6,306 bases of DNA. It comes from Candidatus Omnitrophota bacterium (GTDB lineage: Bacteria; Omnitrophota; Gorgyraeia; 1-14-0-20-64-10). A program made the translations under genes and the position numbers. Of the stretch, positions 1 to 6,057 are shown in pieces. The notes under the pieces were generated by a model, which did no database searches, was not told the DNA's origin, and saw only the letters and a program-made list of their open reading frames with translations. The stretch spans positions 1-6,306 of the forward strand of contig JAHFFF010000100.1 in NCBI GenBank assembly GCA_023248095.1. Direction: 5' to 3'. Position 1 is the first letter of the stretch; each line of letters starts with the position of its first letter.

Positions 1-465
1 GATAACCATCAGGACAAAACCGCCTAAGAAACCGAGGAAGGTGGAGAAGAAGAGGCCGACCAAAACCTTGTGCCAGCCTGCCGCCTGCAAGATGCCCATT
101 CCACCTGTTGCGAGCGCGGCGCCGGCCAATCCTCCAAAGAGGGCATGGCTGATGCTGATGGGAAGCCCCCAGTAGGATGCCGGTGCACCCCAGAGGATAA
201 TGGCCGCCAATGCCGCCGCCACAGTACTTAAGTGGATCGCATCGGGGCTCACAATCCCCTTCCCGATAGTCGCCGCCACCGCCGTGCCCGACATGGCTCC
301 CAGGATGTTGAAAAGCACAGCCATCGCAATGGCCTGGGCAGGAGAGAGCACACGCGTGGAGATGACGGTGGCAATGGCATTGGTGGCATCGTTCCAGCCA
401 TTGACGAACTCGGCGGCCAAGACCAAACCAAGAACGACGATCAGGCCGAGCGAAAGGCTATGCAT
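1..465 (-). CDS. pit: PiT-family inorganic phosphate permease, N-terminal part (cut by window edge)
   Basis: This is the start of a low-affinity phosphate permease of the PiT family (PF01384), an inner-membrane carrier driven by an ion gradient. The frame is open for 155 codons from ATG at 465 to the window edge, so the C-terminal part is missing. Seen: a hydrophobic first helix (residues 4-18), then the family signature NGWNDATNAIATVIST at 22-37, equivalent to the GANDVANA-type motif. Helices follow at about 44-67, 80-93, 107-120 and 134-155. The second conserved motif, GLPISISHAL at 100-109, matches the family pattern GxPVSTTHA, with Ile where Thr is usual. The start codon overlaps the stop of the upstream DUF47 gene by 8 bases. 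The nearest purine-rich stretch (GAGGGG, 479-484) is 13 bases away, so translation probably depends on coupling to the gene before it. Family assignment is firm; phosphate as substrate is inferred from the family and the neighbour. Confidence 0.93.
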   Translation of the reverse strand, partial: MHSLSLGLIVVLGLVLAAEFVNGWNDATNAIATVISTRVLSPAQAIAMAVLFNILGAMSGTAVAATIGKGIVSPDAIHLSTVAAALAAIILWGAPASYWGLPISISHALFGGLAGAALATGGMGILQAAGWHKVLVGLFFSTFLGFLGGFVLMVI

Positions 466-1078
466 TCTTCAGGAAGATCCCCTCGATGGCAACCGCCACA
501 TCCTCGCACTTGTCGGTGGCCGTCTCCAGCAAATCGTAGAGGTCCCTCCACTTCATCACCTCCAGAGGATCTCCCCTTTTCTCGAACAGCTCCGCCACCG
601 CTTCCCGATGGATGCGATCTCCCTCGTTTTCCAGGCGATTCACCTCGATGCAGTGCACCAGGATGTCGGCATGGCGGAGATTCTTCAGCCGCGGCATCAT
701 CTTGTGGATCTCCGTCACCTGCCTAAAAACCACCTCGGCCAAGGCCTTAAACTGCGGCGTCGGCTGCTGGATCTTATACAGGATCATATGCTCCGCTGCC
801 CCCTCGATGAAATCGATCACATCGTCGAGGGCCGTCGCCAATTGGTGAATGTCCTCCCGGTCGATGGGGGTGATGAAGGTGCTGTTGAGCTTGGCCATGA
901 TCTCATGCGTCACCTGATCGGCATCATGCTCGACACGCTCGAGCTGCTTGGCCTTCTCCCCGATCTTATGAACATCCGAGACCAATTCGTGCAGCAAGGT
1001 TCCTGCCTGCAGGAGATGTTCGGCCAGACGCTCGAAGAGTCCAAAGAATTGCTGCTCCTTCGGGATTAGTTGGAACAT
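458..1078 (-). CDS. PhoU-like DUF47 family protein, partner of Pit
   Basis: A 206-residue, all-helical cytoplasmic protein of the DUF47 / PhoU-like family (PF01865, TIGR00153), normal in length. These proteins are usually encoded beside PiT permeases and are thought to modulate phosphate uptake; the biochemistry is poorly defined. Seen: the characteristic N-terminus MFQLIPKEQQFFGLFE, followed by helices carrying acidic Glu/Asp-x3-Asp/His patterns like those that bind metal in PhoU. Examples are ERVEHDAD (47-54), DREDIHQLATALDD (73-86), EVNRLENEGDRIHREA (145-160) and the C-terminal ETATDKCED (185-193). There is no signal peptide or membrane segment. The ATG at 1078 is chosen because AGGAGAG lies 7 bases upstream and the family begins exactly here; a GTG at 1111 would add 11 residues and place the ribosome binding site inside the gene. 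It follows the ABC importer by 32 bases and overlaps pit by 8. Confidence 0.93.
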   Translation of the reverse strand: MFQLIPKEQQFFGLFERLAEHLLQAGTLLHELVSDVHKIGEKAKQLERVEHDADQVTHEIMAKLNSTFITPIDREDIHQLATALDDVIDFIEGAAEHMILYKIQQPTPQFKALAEVVFRQVTEIHKMMPRLKNLRHADILVHCIEVNRLENEGDRIHREAVAELFEKRGDPLEVMKWRDLYDLLETATDKCEDVAVAIEGIFLKNA

Positions 1079-1085
1079 ACGCGCA

Positions 1086-1092
1086 CTCTCCT
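1086..1092 (-). promoter_or_regulatory. Ribosome binding site of the DUF47 gene
   Basis: The minus strand reads AGGAGAG, then a 7-base spacer (TGCGCGT), then ATG at 1078. This is the clearest Shine-Dalgarno sequence in the window. It decides the start of the DUF47 gene and marks a fresh translation start after the ABC importer, in contrast to the overlapping junctions inside the importer. The whole gap (1079-1110) shows no clear promoter or phosphate-control box. Confidence 0.8.
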
Positions 1093-1110
1093 TTTTTGAT
1101 GATGATACCA

Positions 1111-1839
1111 CTATCCGCCCAGATAGGCCTTGCGAACCGCAGGGTCCTCCCGCAGCTTCTCGGCCGGGCCGTGCAGAGCGACGGAACCGGTCTCCAGCAC
1201 ATAGGCGGTCTGCGCAATCTGCAGCGCCTGATAGGCGTTCTGCTCCACCAAGAGCATACTGACTCCCGACCGATGGATCTGGCGGATGATCGAGAACAGG
1301 TCGCTGACCACCTTGGGGGCAAGCCCCAGCGAAGGCTCGTCCAGCAGGAGCAGCTTCGGCCGCGCCATCAAACCCCGGGCCAAGGCCAGCATCTGCTGCT
1401 CTCCGCCGGAGAGGGTCCCCGCCAATTGTCTTTTCCGCTGCTTCAAGGCCGGAAACAGATCCAGGGCACGTGCCAAATCCTGGGTGATCCCTCCGTCTGC
1501 CCCGCGGCAGGAGGCCCCCATGATCAGATTCTCATGCACCGTCAACCGGGGGAAGATCCTCCTCCCCTCCGGAATCTGCGTCATCCCCCTGGCCACCCTC
1601 TGCTCGGCAGGCAGATCCTGGACTTCTTGGCCAGCGAATCGGATCGTCCCTCGCGCTGAAGGAATAATCCCTGAGATCGCCATCAAGGTGGTGGTCTTGC
1701 CGGCCCCATTGGCGCCAACCAACGCGGTGATCTCACCGGCGCGAACCTCGAGATGCAAACCCTTGAGGACCTCCACGGCTCCATACCGGACGTGCAGATC
1801 CTCCACCGAAAGCAAAACCCTGCTGGGGTCAGACCCCAT
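1111..1839 (-). CDS. livF: Branched-chain amino acid ABC importer, ATP-binding protein LivF
   Basis: Second ATPase of the importer, 242 residues, the usual LivF size; it works as a heterodimer with LivG on the inner face of the membrane. Seen in order: Walker A GANGAGKTT (42-50), a Q-loop region with the LivF-type QIPEGRRIFPRLTVHENL (88-105), ABC signature LSGGEQQM (143-150) and Walker B LLLLDEPSLGL (163-173). The switch region reads LLVEQN (196-201), where Gln replaces the canonical His, as is common in LivF. The C-terminus has the family's YVLETG (213-218) and ends in AYLGG. The start is ATG at 1839, with GGGAGC 8 bases upstream. An in-frame TTG at 1866 would add 9 residues from within livG and is less likely. 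It overlaps livG by 11 bases. The exact substrate cannot be read from the ATPase. Confidence 0.95.
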   Translation of the reverse strand: MGSDPSRVLLSVEDLHVRYGAVEVLKGLHLEVRAGEITALVGANGAGKTTTLMAISGIIPSARGTIRFAGQEVQDLPAEQRVARGMTQIPEGRRIFPRLTVHENLIMGASCRGADGGITQDLARALDLFPALKQRKRQLAGTLSGGEQQMLALARGLMARPKLLLLDEPSLGLAPKVVSDLFSIIRQIHRSGVSMLLVEQNAYQALQIAQTAYVLETGSVALHGPAEKLREDPAVRKAYLGG

Positions 1840-2617
1840 TGGTTTTTGCTCCCAGATAAGCCTCAATCACCTTCGCATCCTCTTGGATTTCCTTCGGGGT
1901 TCCCTCGGCGATCTTGGCGCCGTAATCCAGCACCACGACCCAGTCGGAAACCGGCATCACCACCTTCATGTCGTGTTCGATGAGAAGGATCGTCAACCCT
2001 TCCTGCTTGAGCTCCCTCAAAAAATCCATCAGCTCCTGCCGCTCGTGAAAGGCCAGGCCGGCCGCCGGCTCATCGAGCAGGAGCAGCTCCGGATCAGAGG
2101 CCAACGCCCGCGCCAGCTCGACCCGTCTCTGCTGGCCGTAAGACAAGGCCTGCGCCGGCCGGCCGGCAACGCCCCCCAGCGCCAACCGTTCCAGCAGGCG
2201 CATCGCTCGATCCAGCGCCCAGCGATCCTCCTGATGGGTCCTTCGTTCCCAGGGCCAGATGGCCTCCAGGATGCCGGCATGCGTTCTCACGTGGGTCCCC
2301 ACCAGCACGTTCTCCAGCACCGTCATCTGGCCGAAGAGTCGGATGTTTTGAAAGGTGCGCGCAATACCAACGCAGGCCACCTCGTGGGAGGCGAGGCCAC
2401 CCAAATCCAGGCACCTGGTACCGAGAAGCTGCATGCGGCCCTCCTCCGGCCGGAGGACTCCGCTCACGCAATTAAAGAGGGTGGTCTTGCCTGCGCCGTT
2501 CGGCCCGATCAGGCTGGCAATCTGGCCTACAGAGACCTCGAAGCTGACCTGGTTCAAGGCTACGACCCCGCCGAAACGTTTGGTCAATCGTTCAATCTTG
2601 AGTAACGTTCCGCTCAC
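1829..2617 (-). CDS. livG: Branched-chain amino acid ABC importer, ATP-binding protein LivG
   Basis: First ATPase of the importer, 262 residues, typical for LivG. Seen: Walker A GPNGAGKTT (38-46), the LivG-type segment GIARTFQNIRLFGQMTVLENV (84-104) containing the Q-loop Gln, and a variable helical insert around 112-140. The signature LSYGQQRR (158-165) has Tyr in place of one Gly, as is normal for LivG. Walker B LLLLDEPAAGL (178-188) and the switch His215 in LLIEHDMKVVM (211-221) are intact. The C-terminus ends in the EAYLG motif typical of this branch. All catalytic residues are present. The start is GTG at 2617, sharing GTGA with the stop of livM. No good Shine-Dalgarno sequence precedes it, so it is probably translated by coupling. 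It overlaps livF by 11 bases. Confidence 0.95.
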   Translation of the reverse strand: MSGTLLKIERLTKRFGGVVALNQVSFEVSVGQIASLIGPNGAGKTTLFNCVSGVLRPEEGRMQLLGTRCLDLGGLASHEVACVGIARTFQNIRLFGQMTVLENVLVGTHVRTHAGILEAIWPWERRTHQEDRWALDRAMRLLERLALGGVAGRPAQALSYGQQRRVELARALASDPELLLLDEPAAGLAFHERQELMDFLRELKQEGLTILLIEHDMKVVMPVSDWVVVLDYGAKIAEGTPKEIQEDAKVIEAYLGAKTNGV

Positions 2618-3546
2618 CGCGCCGGGGGGCTTACCGATGTCCCGAAGAGCCCTTGGGGGCGCACGCGCATCAGGACAATCATCAACAAACCGAACAGGAG
2701 CATTCGATAAGCGGAAAACTCCCTCAGCAGTTCCGGGGCTGCGCTCAACACGACCGCGCCGACGATGACACCTGTCACAGACCCGATCCCACCGAGGATC
2801 ACCATCGCCAGGATCATCACCGAGAGGATGAAGTCAAAGCTGTCGGGAGTGATCGTCCCCTGCTTGGCCGCGAAGACGCAGCCGGCGAGTCCCGCGATCC
2901 ATCCTCCCAACCCGAGGGCAAGCAGCTTCATCCGGCTCGCATCAATCCCCAAGCAGCCGGCCGCCAATTCATCCTCCTTCACCGCCCGCCAGGCCAATCC
3001 CATCCGGGAGCCGCGCAGCTTCGCGCAGGCCCAGGCCGTCGCCGCCACCAGAACCACCAGAAGCCCGTAGTACGGCGTGGAATTGACGCCGAAATTGAAC
3101 GAGCCGAACACGGGATGCGCGATCCCCATCAGGCCGTTCGGGCCGCCGGTCCATTCCTCCAGATTGGTGAAGACGATCCGGACGATCTCACCGAATCCCA
3201 GCGTCACGATGGCCAGGTAATCCCCCCGCACCCGGATGGCCGGCAGGCCGAGCAGCACCCCCGCCACCCCAGCCATCCCACCGCTGATCGGCAGTGCCAG
3301 CCAGAAGGAGCAACCCATCCTGAGGTTCAGCAGCGCATAGGTATAGGCGCCGATGGCAAATAATGCTGCGTAGCCCAGGTGAAGAAGGCCGGCAAACCCG
3401 ACGATGATGTTGAGCCCGAGCGCAAGCAAGGCGTAGAGGGCGGCCGTTGCGAGGATATCGATGTGATAAGGATTGCCATCGATGATCGGTAGAAGAATGA
3501 GTGCCGCAGCGATTGCGAGGAAGCGAAGCAAGCGGCCGGGGATCAC
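2614..3546 (-). CDS. livM: Branched-chain amino acid ABC importer, permease LivM
   Basis: Inner-membrane permease of 310 residues, pairing with LivH to form the channel (BPD_transp_2 family, PF02653). Seen: hydrophobic helices at about 8-23, 30-54, 56-73, 83-103, 159-175, 205-226, 238-270 and 282-295. LivM landmarks are NIIVGFAGLLHLGYAALFAIGAY at 46-68, GDYLAIVTLGFGEIVRI (108-124), and the polar stretch GGPNGLMGI (134-142). The cytoplasmic coupling loop MGLAWRAVKEDELAAGCLGID (182-202) is the EAA-like helix that contacts an ATPase. The family ending RPQGLFG is at 296-302. The start is GTG at 3546, with GGAG 5 bases upstream, overlapping the livH stop by 4 bases (GTGA). It ends in a second GTGA overlap with livG. 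Nothing is missing relative to the family. Confidence 0.94.
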   Translation of the reverse strand: MIPGRLLRFLAIAAALILLPIIDGNPYHIDILATAALYALLALGLNIIVGFAGLLHLGYAALFAIGAYTYALLNLRMGCSFWLALPISGGMAGVAGVLLGLPAIRVRGDYLAIVTLGFGEIVRIVFTNLEEWTGGPNGLMGIAHPVFGSFNFGVNSTPYYGLLVVLVAATAWACAKLRGSRMGLAWRAVKEDELAAGCLGIDASRMKLLALGLGGWIAGLAGCVFAAKQGTITPDSFDFILSVMILAMVILGGIGSVTGVIVGAVVLSAAPELLREFSAYRMLLFGLLMIVLMRVRPQGLFGTSVSPPAR

Positions 3547-4451
3547 GCCCGCTCCGACAGCCTCTCACCCAGCAGGCCGTGCGGCCGCAGCAGCAACACC
3601 AGGATGAGGACCACGAAGGCGATGACGTTCTTCCATTGAGAGGAGATGTAGCCGGCCCCCAATCCCTCCAGCAGGCCCAGGAGCAAACCGCCCAGCATCG
3701 CCCCGGGAAGGTTGCCGATCCCTCCCATGACCGCAGCGGTAAAGGCCTTTAACCCGACGAGATACCCATCGTGGAAATTGATCGTGGAATAATAAACGCC
3801 GAAGAGGAGCCCACCCACGCCCGCCAACGCCGACCCGATGGCGAAGGTGCCGGCGATCACCTGATCGACCGAGATCCCCATCAACCGCGCCGCGAGCGGA
3901 TCCTGCGCCGTGGCACGCATGTTCCGTCCCAGGCGGGTTCCGTAAACGATCCCCTGCAGGCCCACCATCAGCAACAAGCTGACGCCGAAGATCACCCCCT
4001 GCATCGGGGTCACGGTCACCGCCCCCCCGCCCCAGCGCACAGCGGGCAGAAGGGCCGGGACATACCGGTCCTGTGCGCCGTAACCCAGCATAACCGCATT
4101 CTGCAGAAAAAAGGAGACGCCGATGGCGGTGATCAGCACCGAAAGTTTCGGCGCCTGGCGCAGAGGCCGATAGGCCACCCGCTCAACGGCCAGTCCAAGC
4201 AAGGAGCAGCCGACTGTGGCGGTGCACAGCGCCAGAAGCAGCCAGCCCACCCCTCCCGACCCTATCGTCCCTGCAAGCAGGAAAACGGTCAGCCCCATGT
4301 AGGAACCCAGCATGAACACCTCGCCGTGGGCGAAGTTGATGAGCTGGATGATCCCGTACACCATCGTGTAGCCCAGGGCGATGAGGGCATAAACGGCGCC
4401 GATGGTCAGGCCGTTTAAGATCTGTTGGAGGAAAAGCTCTCCAGGGGTCAC
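3543..4451 (-). CDS. livH: Branched-chain amino acid ABC importer, permease LivH
   Basis: Inner-membrane permease of 302 residues, partner of LivM. Seen: the diagnostic N-terminal block QQILNGLTIGAVYALIALG (9-27) followed by TMVYGIIQLINFAHGEVFMLG (29-49), the best-conserved part of LivH. Further helices lie at about 52-62, 68-90, 104-122, 152-168, 196-222, 232-262 and 274-288. The coupling loop GRNMRATAQDPLAARLMGI (175-193) is the ATPase contact, and the protein closes with LRPHGLLG (288-295). The start is GTG at 4451, overlapping the stop of the binding-protein gene as GTGA. The bases just before it lack a properly spaced Shine-Dalgarno sequence, which suggests termination-reinitiation. The stop overlaps livM in the same way. 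Homologous permeases serve urea and amide importers, so the subunit alone does not settle the substrate. Confidence 0.95.
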   Translation of the reverse strand: MTPGELFLQQILNGLTIGAVYALIALGYTMVYGIIQLINFAHGEVFMLGSYMGLTVFLLAGTIGSGGVGWLLLALCTATVGCSLLGLAVERVAYRPLRQAPKLSVLITAIGVSFFLQNAVMLGYGAQDRYVPALLPAVRWGGGAVTVTPMQGVIFGVSLLLMVGLQGIVYGTRLGRNMRATAQDPLAARLMGISVDQVIAGTFAIGSALAGVGGLLFGVYYSTINFHDGYLVGLKAFTAAVMGGIGNLPGAMLGGLLLGLLEGLGAGYISSQWKNVIAFVVLILVLLLRPHGLLGERLSERA

Positions 4452-5572
4452 TCCACGAATTCAAATTTCCCGCTGTGGACCGTGTAGATTCCGATGGTGC
4501 GGATACTGGTATCCCCCTTCGCGTCGAAGGTGTGAACACCCAGGATGCCGGGGTATTGCTTCATCTGCTTCATGGCGGTTAAAACCGCCTGACGATCCTT
4601 GCGGCCAGCCTGCCGGATCGCCTCCAAGGCGATGTTGGTCCCCTCATACGCGTAAGAGGAGTAAGCCCCGAGATGCCCATACTTGGCCTCAAAGGCCTTG
4701 ACGAATTCTTGGGCGGTCGGGACCTGCCGGATATCGCCGCCCAAGGTGGTCAGATACATCCCCTCGGCCGCCCCCGGACCGGCCAGATCAATCAGGGCCG
4801 GCTCAAACAGGCCGTCTCCTCCCAAGAAACGTGCGGAGAGGTTCAACTTGAACCGCTGCTTGAGCAGCAAGGCCGCCTCGGGAAACATCCCGGCAAAATA
4901 GATCAGGTCGGGATTCAACCCTTTGATCTTGGTGAGAACCGGGGTGAAGTCTTTCTCTCCCTGGGTGATTCCCTCATGACCCAAGATCTCCGCCCCCGTC
5001 GACTGGGCCGCCTTGAGAAACTCGTTCGCCAGCCCGCGGCCGTAGGTAGTCATGTCATCCAGGACAAAGATCCGATGTGCGCCCAATCGCTGGATAGCAA
5101 AGTGGGCCCCTGCGGGCCCCTGAAGATCATCCGTGGGACAGATCCGGAAGAAGGTGTCGAACCCTTGCCGGGAGATCTGCGGGTTGGAAGAGACCGGGTT
5201 GACGTGCAGAAGACGCGCTTCATGGTAGATCGCGGAGGCCGGCTTGGTGCAGCTCGAGTTCAGATGGCCCACCACAGCCAACACATCCCCATCGGCCGCC
5301 AATCGCTTGGCCGCGGAGACTGCTTGGGCCGGGTTGCGCGCATCATCCAAGGTGGCCAACTCCAGCTTGAAGCCCGGGAGTACCGGCCCCTTCGCCTGCG
5401 CCTGCTCCAGCGCCAGCTCCGCACCCCGCTGCATATCCATCCCATGCGCCGCCTGATCCCCCGTCAACGGAACGACGAAGCCGATCTTGACGACCGGCTC
5501 CCCCTTCCCGCACCCGGCGAAGAGGGGTGAAAGTACCAGGGCGCAGAGGATGCAGCGGAATGTGCTGCTCAT
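4448..5572 (-). CDS. livJ: Branched-chain amino acid ABC importer, lipoprotein substrate-binding protein (LivJ/LivK type)
   Basis: Extracytoplasmic receptor of the importer, 374 residues, type I periplasmic-binding fold (Peripla_BP_6, PF13458). Seen: a lipoprotein signal with Arg6, a hydrophobic core (8-19) and lipobox LFAGC, giving lipidated Cys21. The mature protein opens with VVKIGFVVPLTGDQAAHG (27-44), typical of the family. Lobe 1 carries LDDARNPAQAVSAAKRL (75-91), GHLNSSCTKPAS (102-113; the Ser/Thr cluster normally holds the ligand carboxylate) and VNPVSSNPQIS (124-134). Lobe 2 carries DDMTTYGRGLA (172-182), the AGMFPEAA segment (227-234) with Glu232, and YSSYAYEGTNIALEAI (304-319). Mature cysteines 108 and 145 could form a disulfide. 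ATG at 5572 is chosen for the complete signal peptide; it lies 8 bases after the receiver gene. Leu, Ile or Val is the default ligand, but relatives bind amides, urea or aromatic acids. Confidence 0.92.
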   Translation of the reverse strand: MSSTFRCILCALVLSPLFAGCGKGEPVVKIGFVVPLTGDQAAHGMDMQRGAELALEQAQAKGPVLPGFKLELATLDDARNPAQAVSAAKRLAADGDVLAVVGHLNSSCTKPASAIYHEARLLHVNPVSSNPQISRQGFDTFFRICPTDDLQGPAGAHFAIQRLGAHRIFVLDDMTTYGRGLANEFLKAAQSTGAEILGHEGITQGEKDFTPVLTKIKGLNPDLIYFAGMFPEAALLLKQRFKLNLSARFLGGDGLFEPALIDLAGPGAAEGMYLTTLGGDIRQVPTAQEFVKAFEAKYGHLGAYSSYAYEGTNIALEAIRQAGRKDRQAVLTAMKQMKQYPGILGVHTFDAKGDTSIRTIGIYTVHSGKFEFVE

Positions 5573-5580
5573 GAAGTTCT

Positions 5581-6024
5581 CTATCCCTTCATTGCCTTCC
5601 GAATGATTCGCAGAAGCTGTCGGGGGGAGAAAGGCTTACCCAGGATGAAGTACCGACCTCCCATCCCATCCTCCCGGGTGTGGATGAAGTCTTTGGCCAG
5701 ACCACTAAGAAACACAACCGGGATCGCCTTGGTCTTGGGATTTTCTTTGAGTGCATCGTAAGTCAAGGTGCCGTCCTCTCCCGGCAGGAGGATGTCCAAG
5801 AGGATCAGATCCGGCCTCATTTTTCTGGCCATGGCGAGACAGGATGGGCCGTCCGATGCCTCAATGACTCGAAACGAATGCTTTGTCAGCCGCTTGTTCA
5901 GGATCAGCCGCATCGCAGGTTCATCATCCACGATCAAGATGCAGTTCCGCTTTGAGGATGGTCGCTTCGGGGCGCCTTTGTCACGCCGATTTGCTGACTT
6001 CATGGTGTGTTCGCTGCATAGCAT
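5581..6024 (-). CDS. Stand-alone response regulator (CheY-like receiver domain)
   Basis: A 147-residue protein that is one receiver domain (PF00072) and nothing more, so it has no DNA-binding or enzymatic output of its own. The phosphorylation site is intact: acidic pocket Asp33-Asp34, phospho-acceptor Asp77 in LLDILLPGEDG (75-85), switch Ser107 in VVFLSG (103-108), and Lys130 in LGKPFSP (128-134). The alpha4-beta5 region reads EDGMGGRYFILGKPF and lacks the common GADDYI pattern. A basic, probably disordered tail of about 20 residues (KSANRRDKGAPKRPSSKRN, 9-27) precedes the domain. ATG at 6024 is the longest start; ATG at 6003 would remove 7 residues and is equally possible, neither having a well-spaced Shine-Dalgarno sequence. 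The gene ends 8 bases before livJ. No partner histidine kinase is in the window. It may act by protein contact or as a phosphate sink. Confidence 0.9.
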   Translation of the reverse strand: MLCSEHTMKSANRRDKGAPKRPSSKRNCILIVDDEPAMRLILNKRLTKHSFRVIEASDGPSCLAMARKMRPDLILLDILLPGEDGTLTYDALKENPKTKAIPVVFLSGLAKDFIHTREDGMGGRYFILGKPFSPRQLLRIIRKAMKG

Positions 6025-6049
6025 AACATACCCGAAACCTTTCCGTCAG
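6020..6049 (-). promoter_or_regulatory. Possible sigma70-type promoter before the receiver gene
   Basis: On the minus strand CTGACG (6049-6044, four matches to TTGACA) is followed after 18 bases by TATGCT (6025-6020, four matches to TATAAT). A TG one base before the -10 box (6028-6027) gives an extended -10 pattern. Transcription would start near 6013, downstream of the ATG at 6024, so this promoter would require the receiver to start at ATG 6003 with a very short leader. Both boxes are imperfect, and such matches occur by chance. It is the only place in the window where a promoter for the receiver-liv genes fits between genes. Confidence 0.22.
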
Positions 6050-6057
6050 GCTTCGAC

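Noticed and set aside
200..1069. Plus-strand open frame of 289 codons across pit and the DUF47 gene
   Set aside because: It is antisense to two genes with clear family signatures. The translation is low-complexity Leu/Arg/His-rich with no family features.
1079..1111. GTG start for the DUF47 gene adding eleven residues
   Set aside because: It would include the strong AGGAGAG site within the coding region, and the family begins at the MFxLIPKE motif.
1111..1126. Hairpin CTATC-6 bases-GATAG at the livF stop codon as a terminator
   Set aside because: The stem is only 5 bp, weak in GC, and not followed by a T-run on the minus strand.
1840..1866. TTG start for livF adding nine residues
   Set aside because: The ATG at 1839 has GGGAGC 8 bases upstream and gives the usual LivF length; the extra residues are just livG's end read in another frame.
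1286..2605. Plus-strand open frame of 439 codons across livF and livG
   Set aside because: It lies antisense to two ATPases with all their motifs intact. Its translation shows no recognisable domain and is Pro/Arg/Ser-rich, as expected from the opposite strand of GC-rich genes.
3543..5572. Urea (Urt) importer instead of a Liv importer
   Set aside because: The binding protein has LivJ-type opening and pocket segments and a length nearer LivJ than UrtA, and no urease or accessory genes are in the window. Substrate remains formally open.
6033..6055. Hairpin between the truncated gene and the receiver as a terminator
   Set aside because: A 7-bp stem (CGAAGCC with GGTTTCG, one G-T pair) with a 9-base loop is followed by GGTATGTT rather than a T-run, so intrinsic termination is unlikely.
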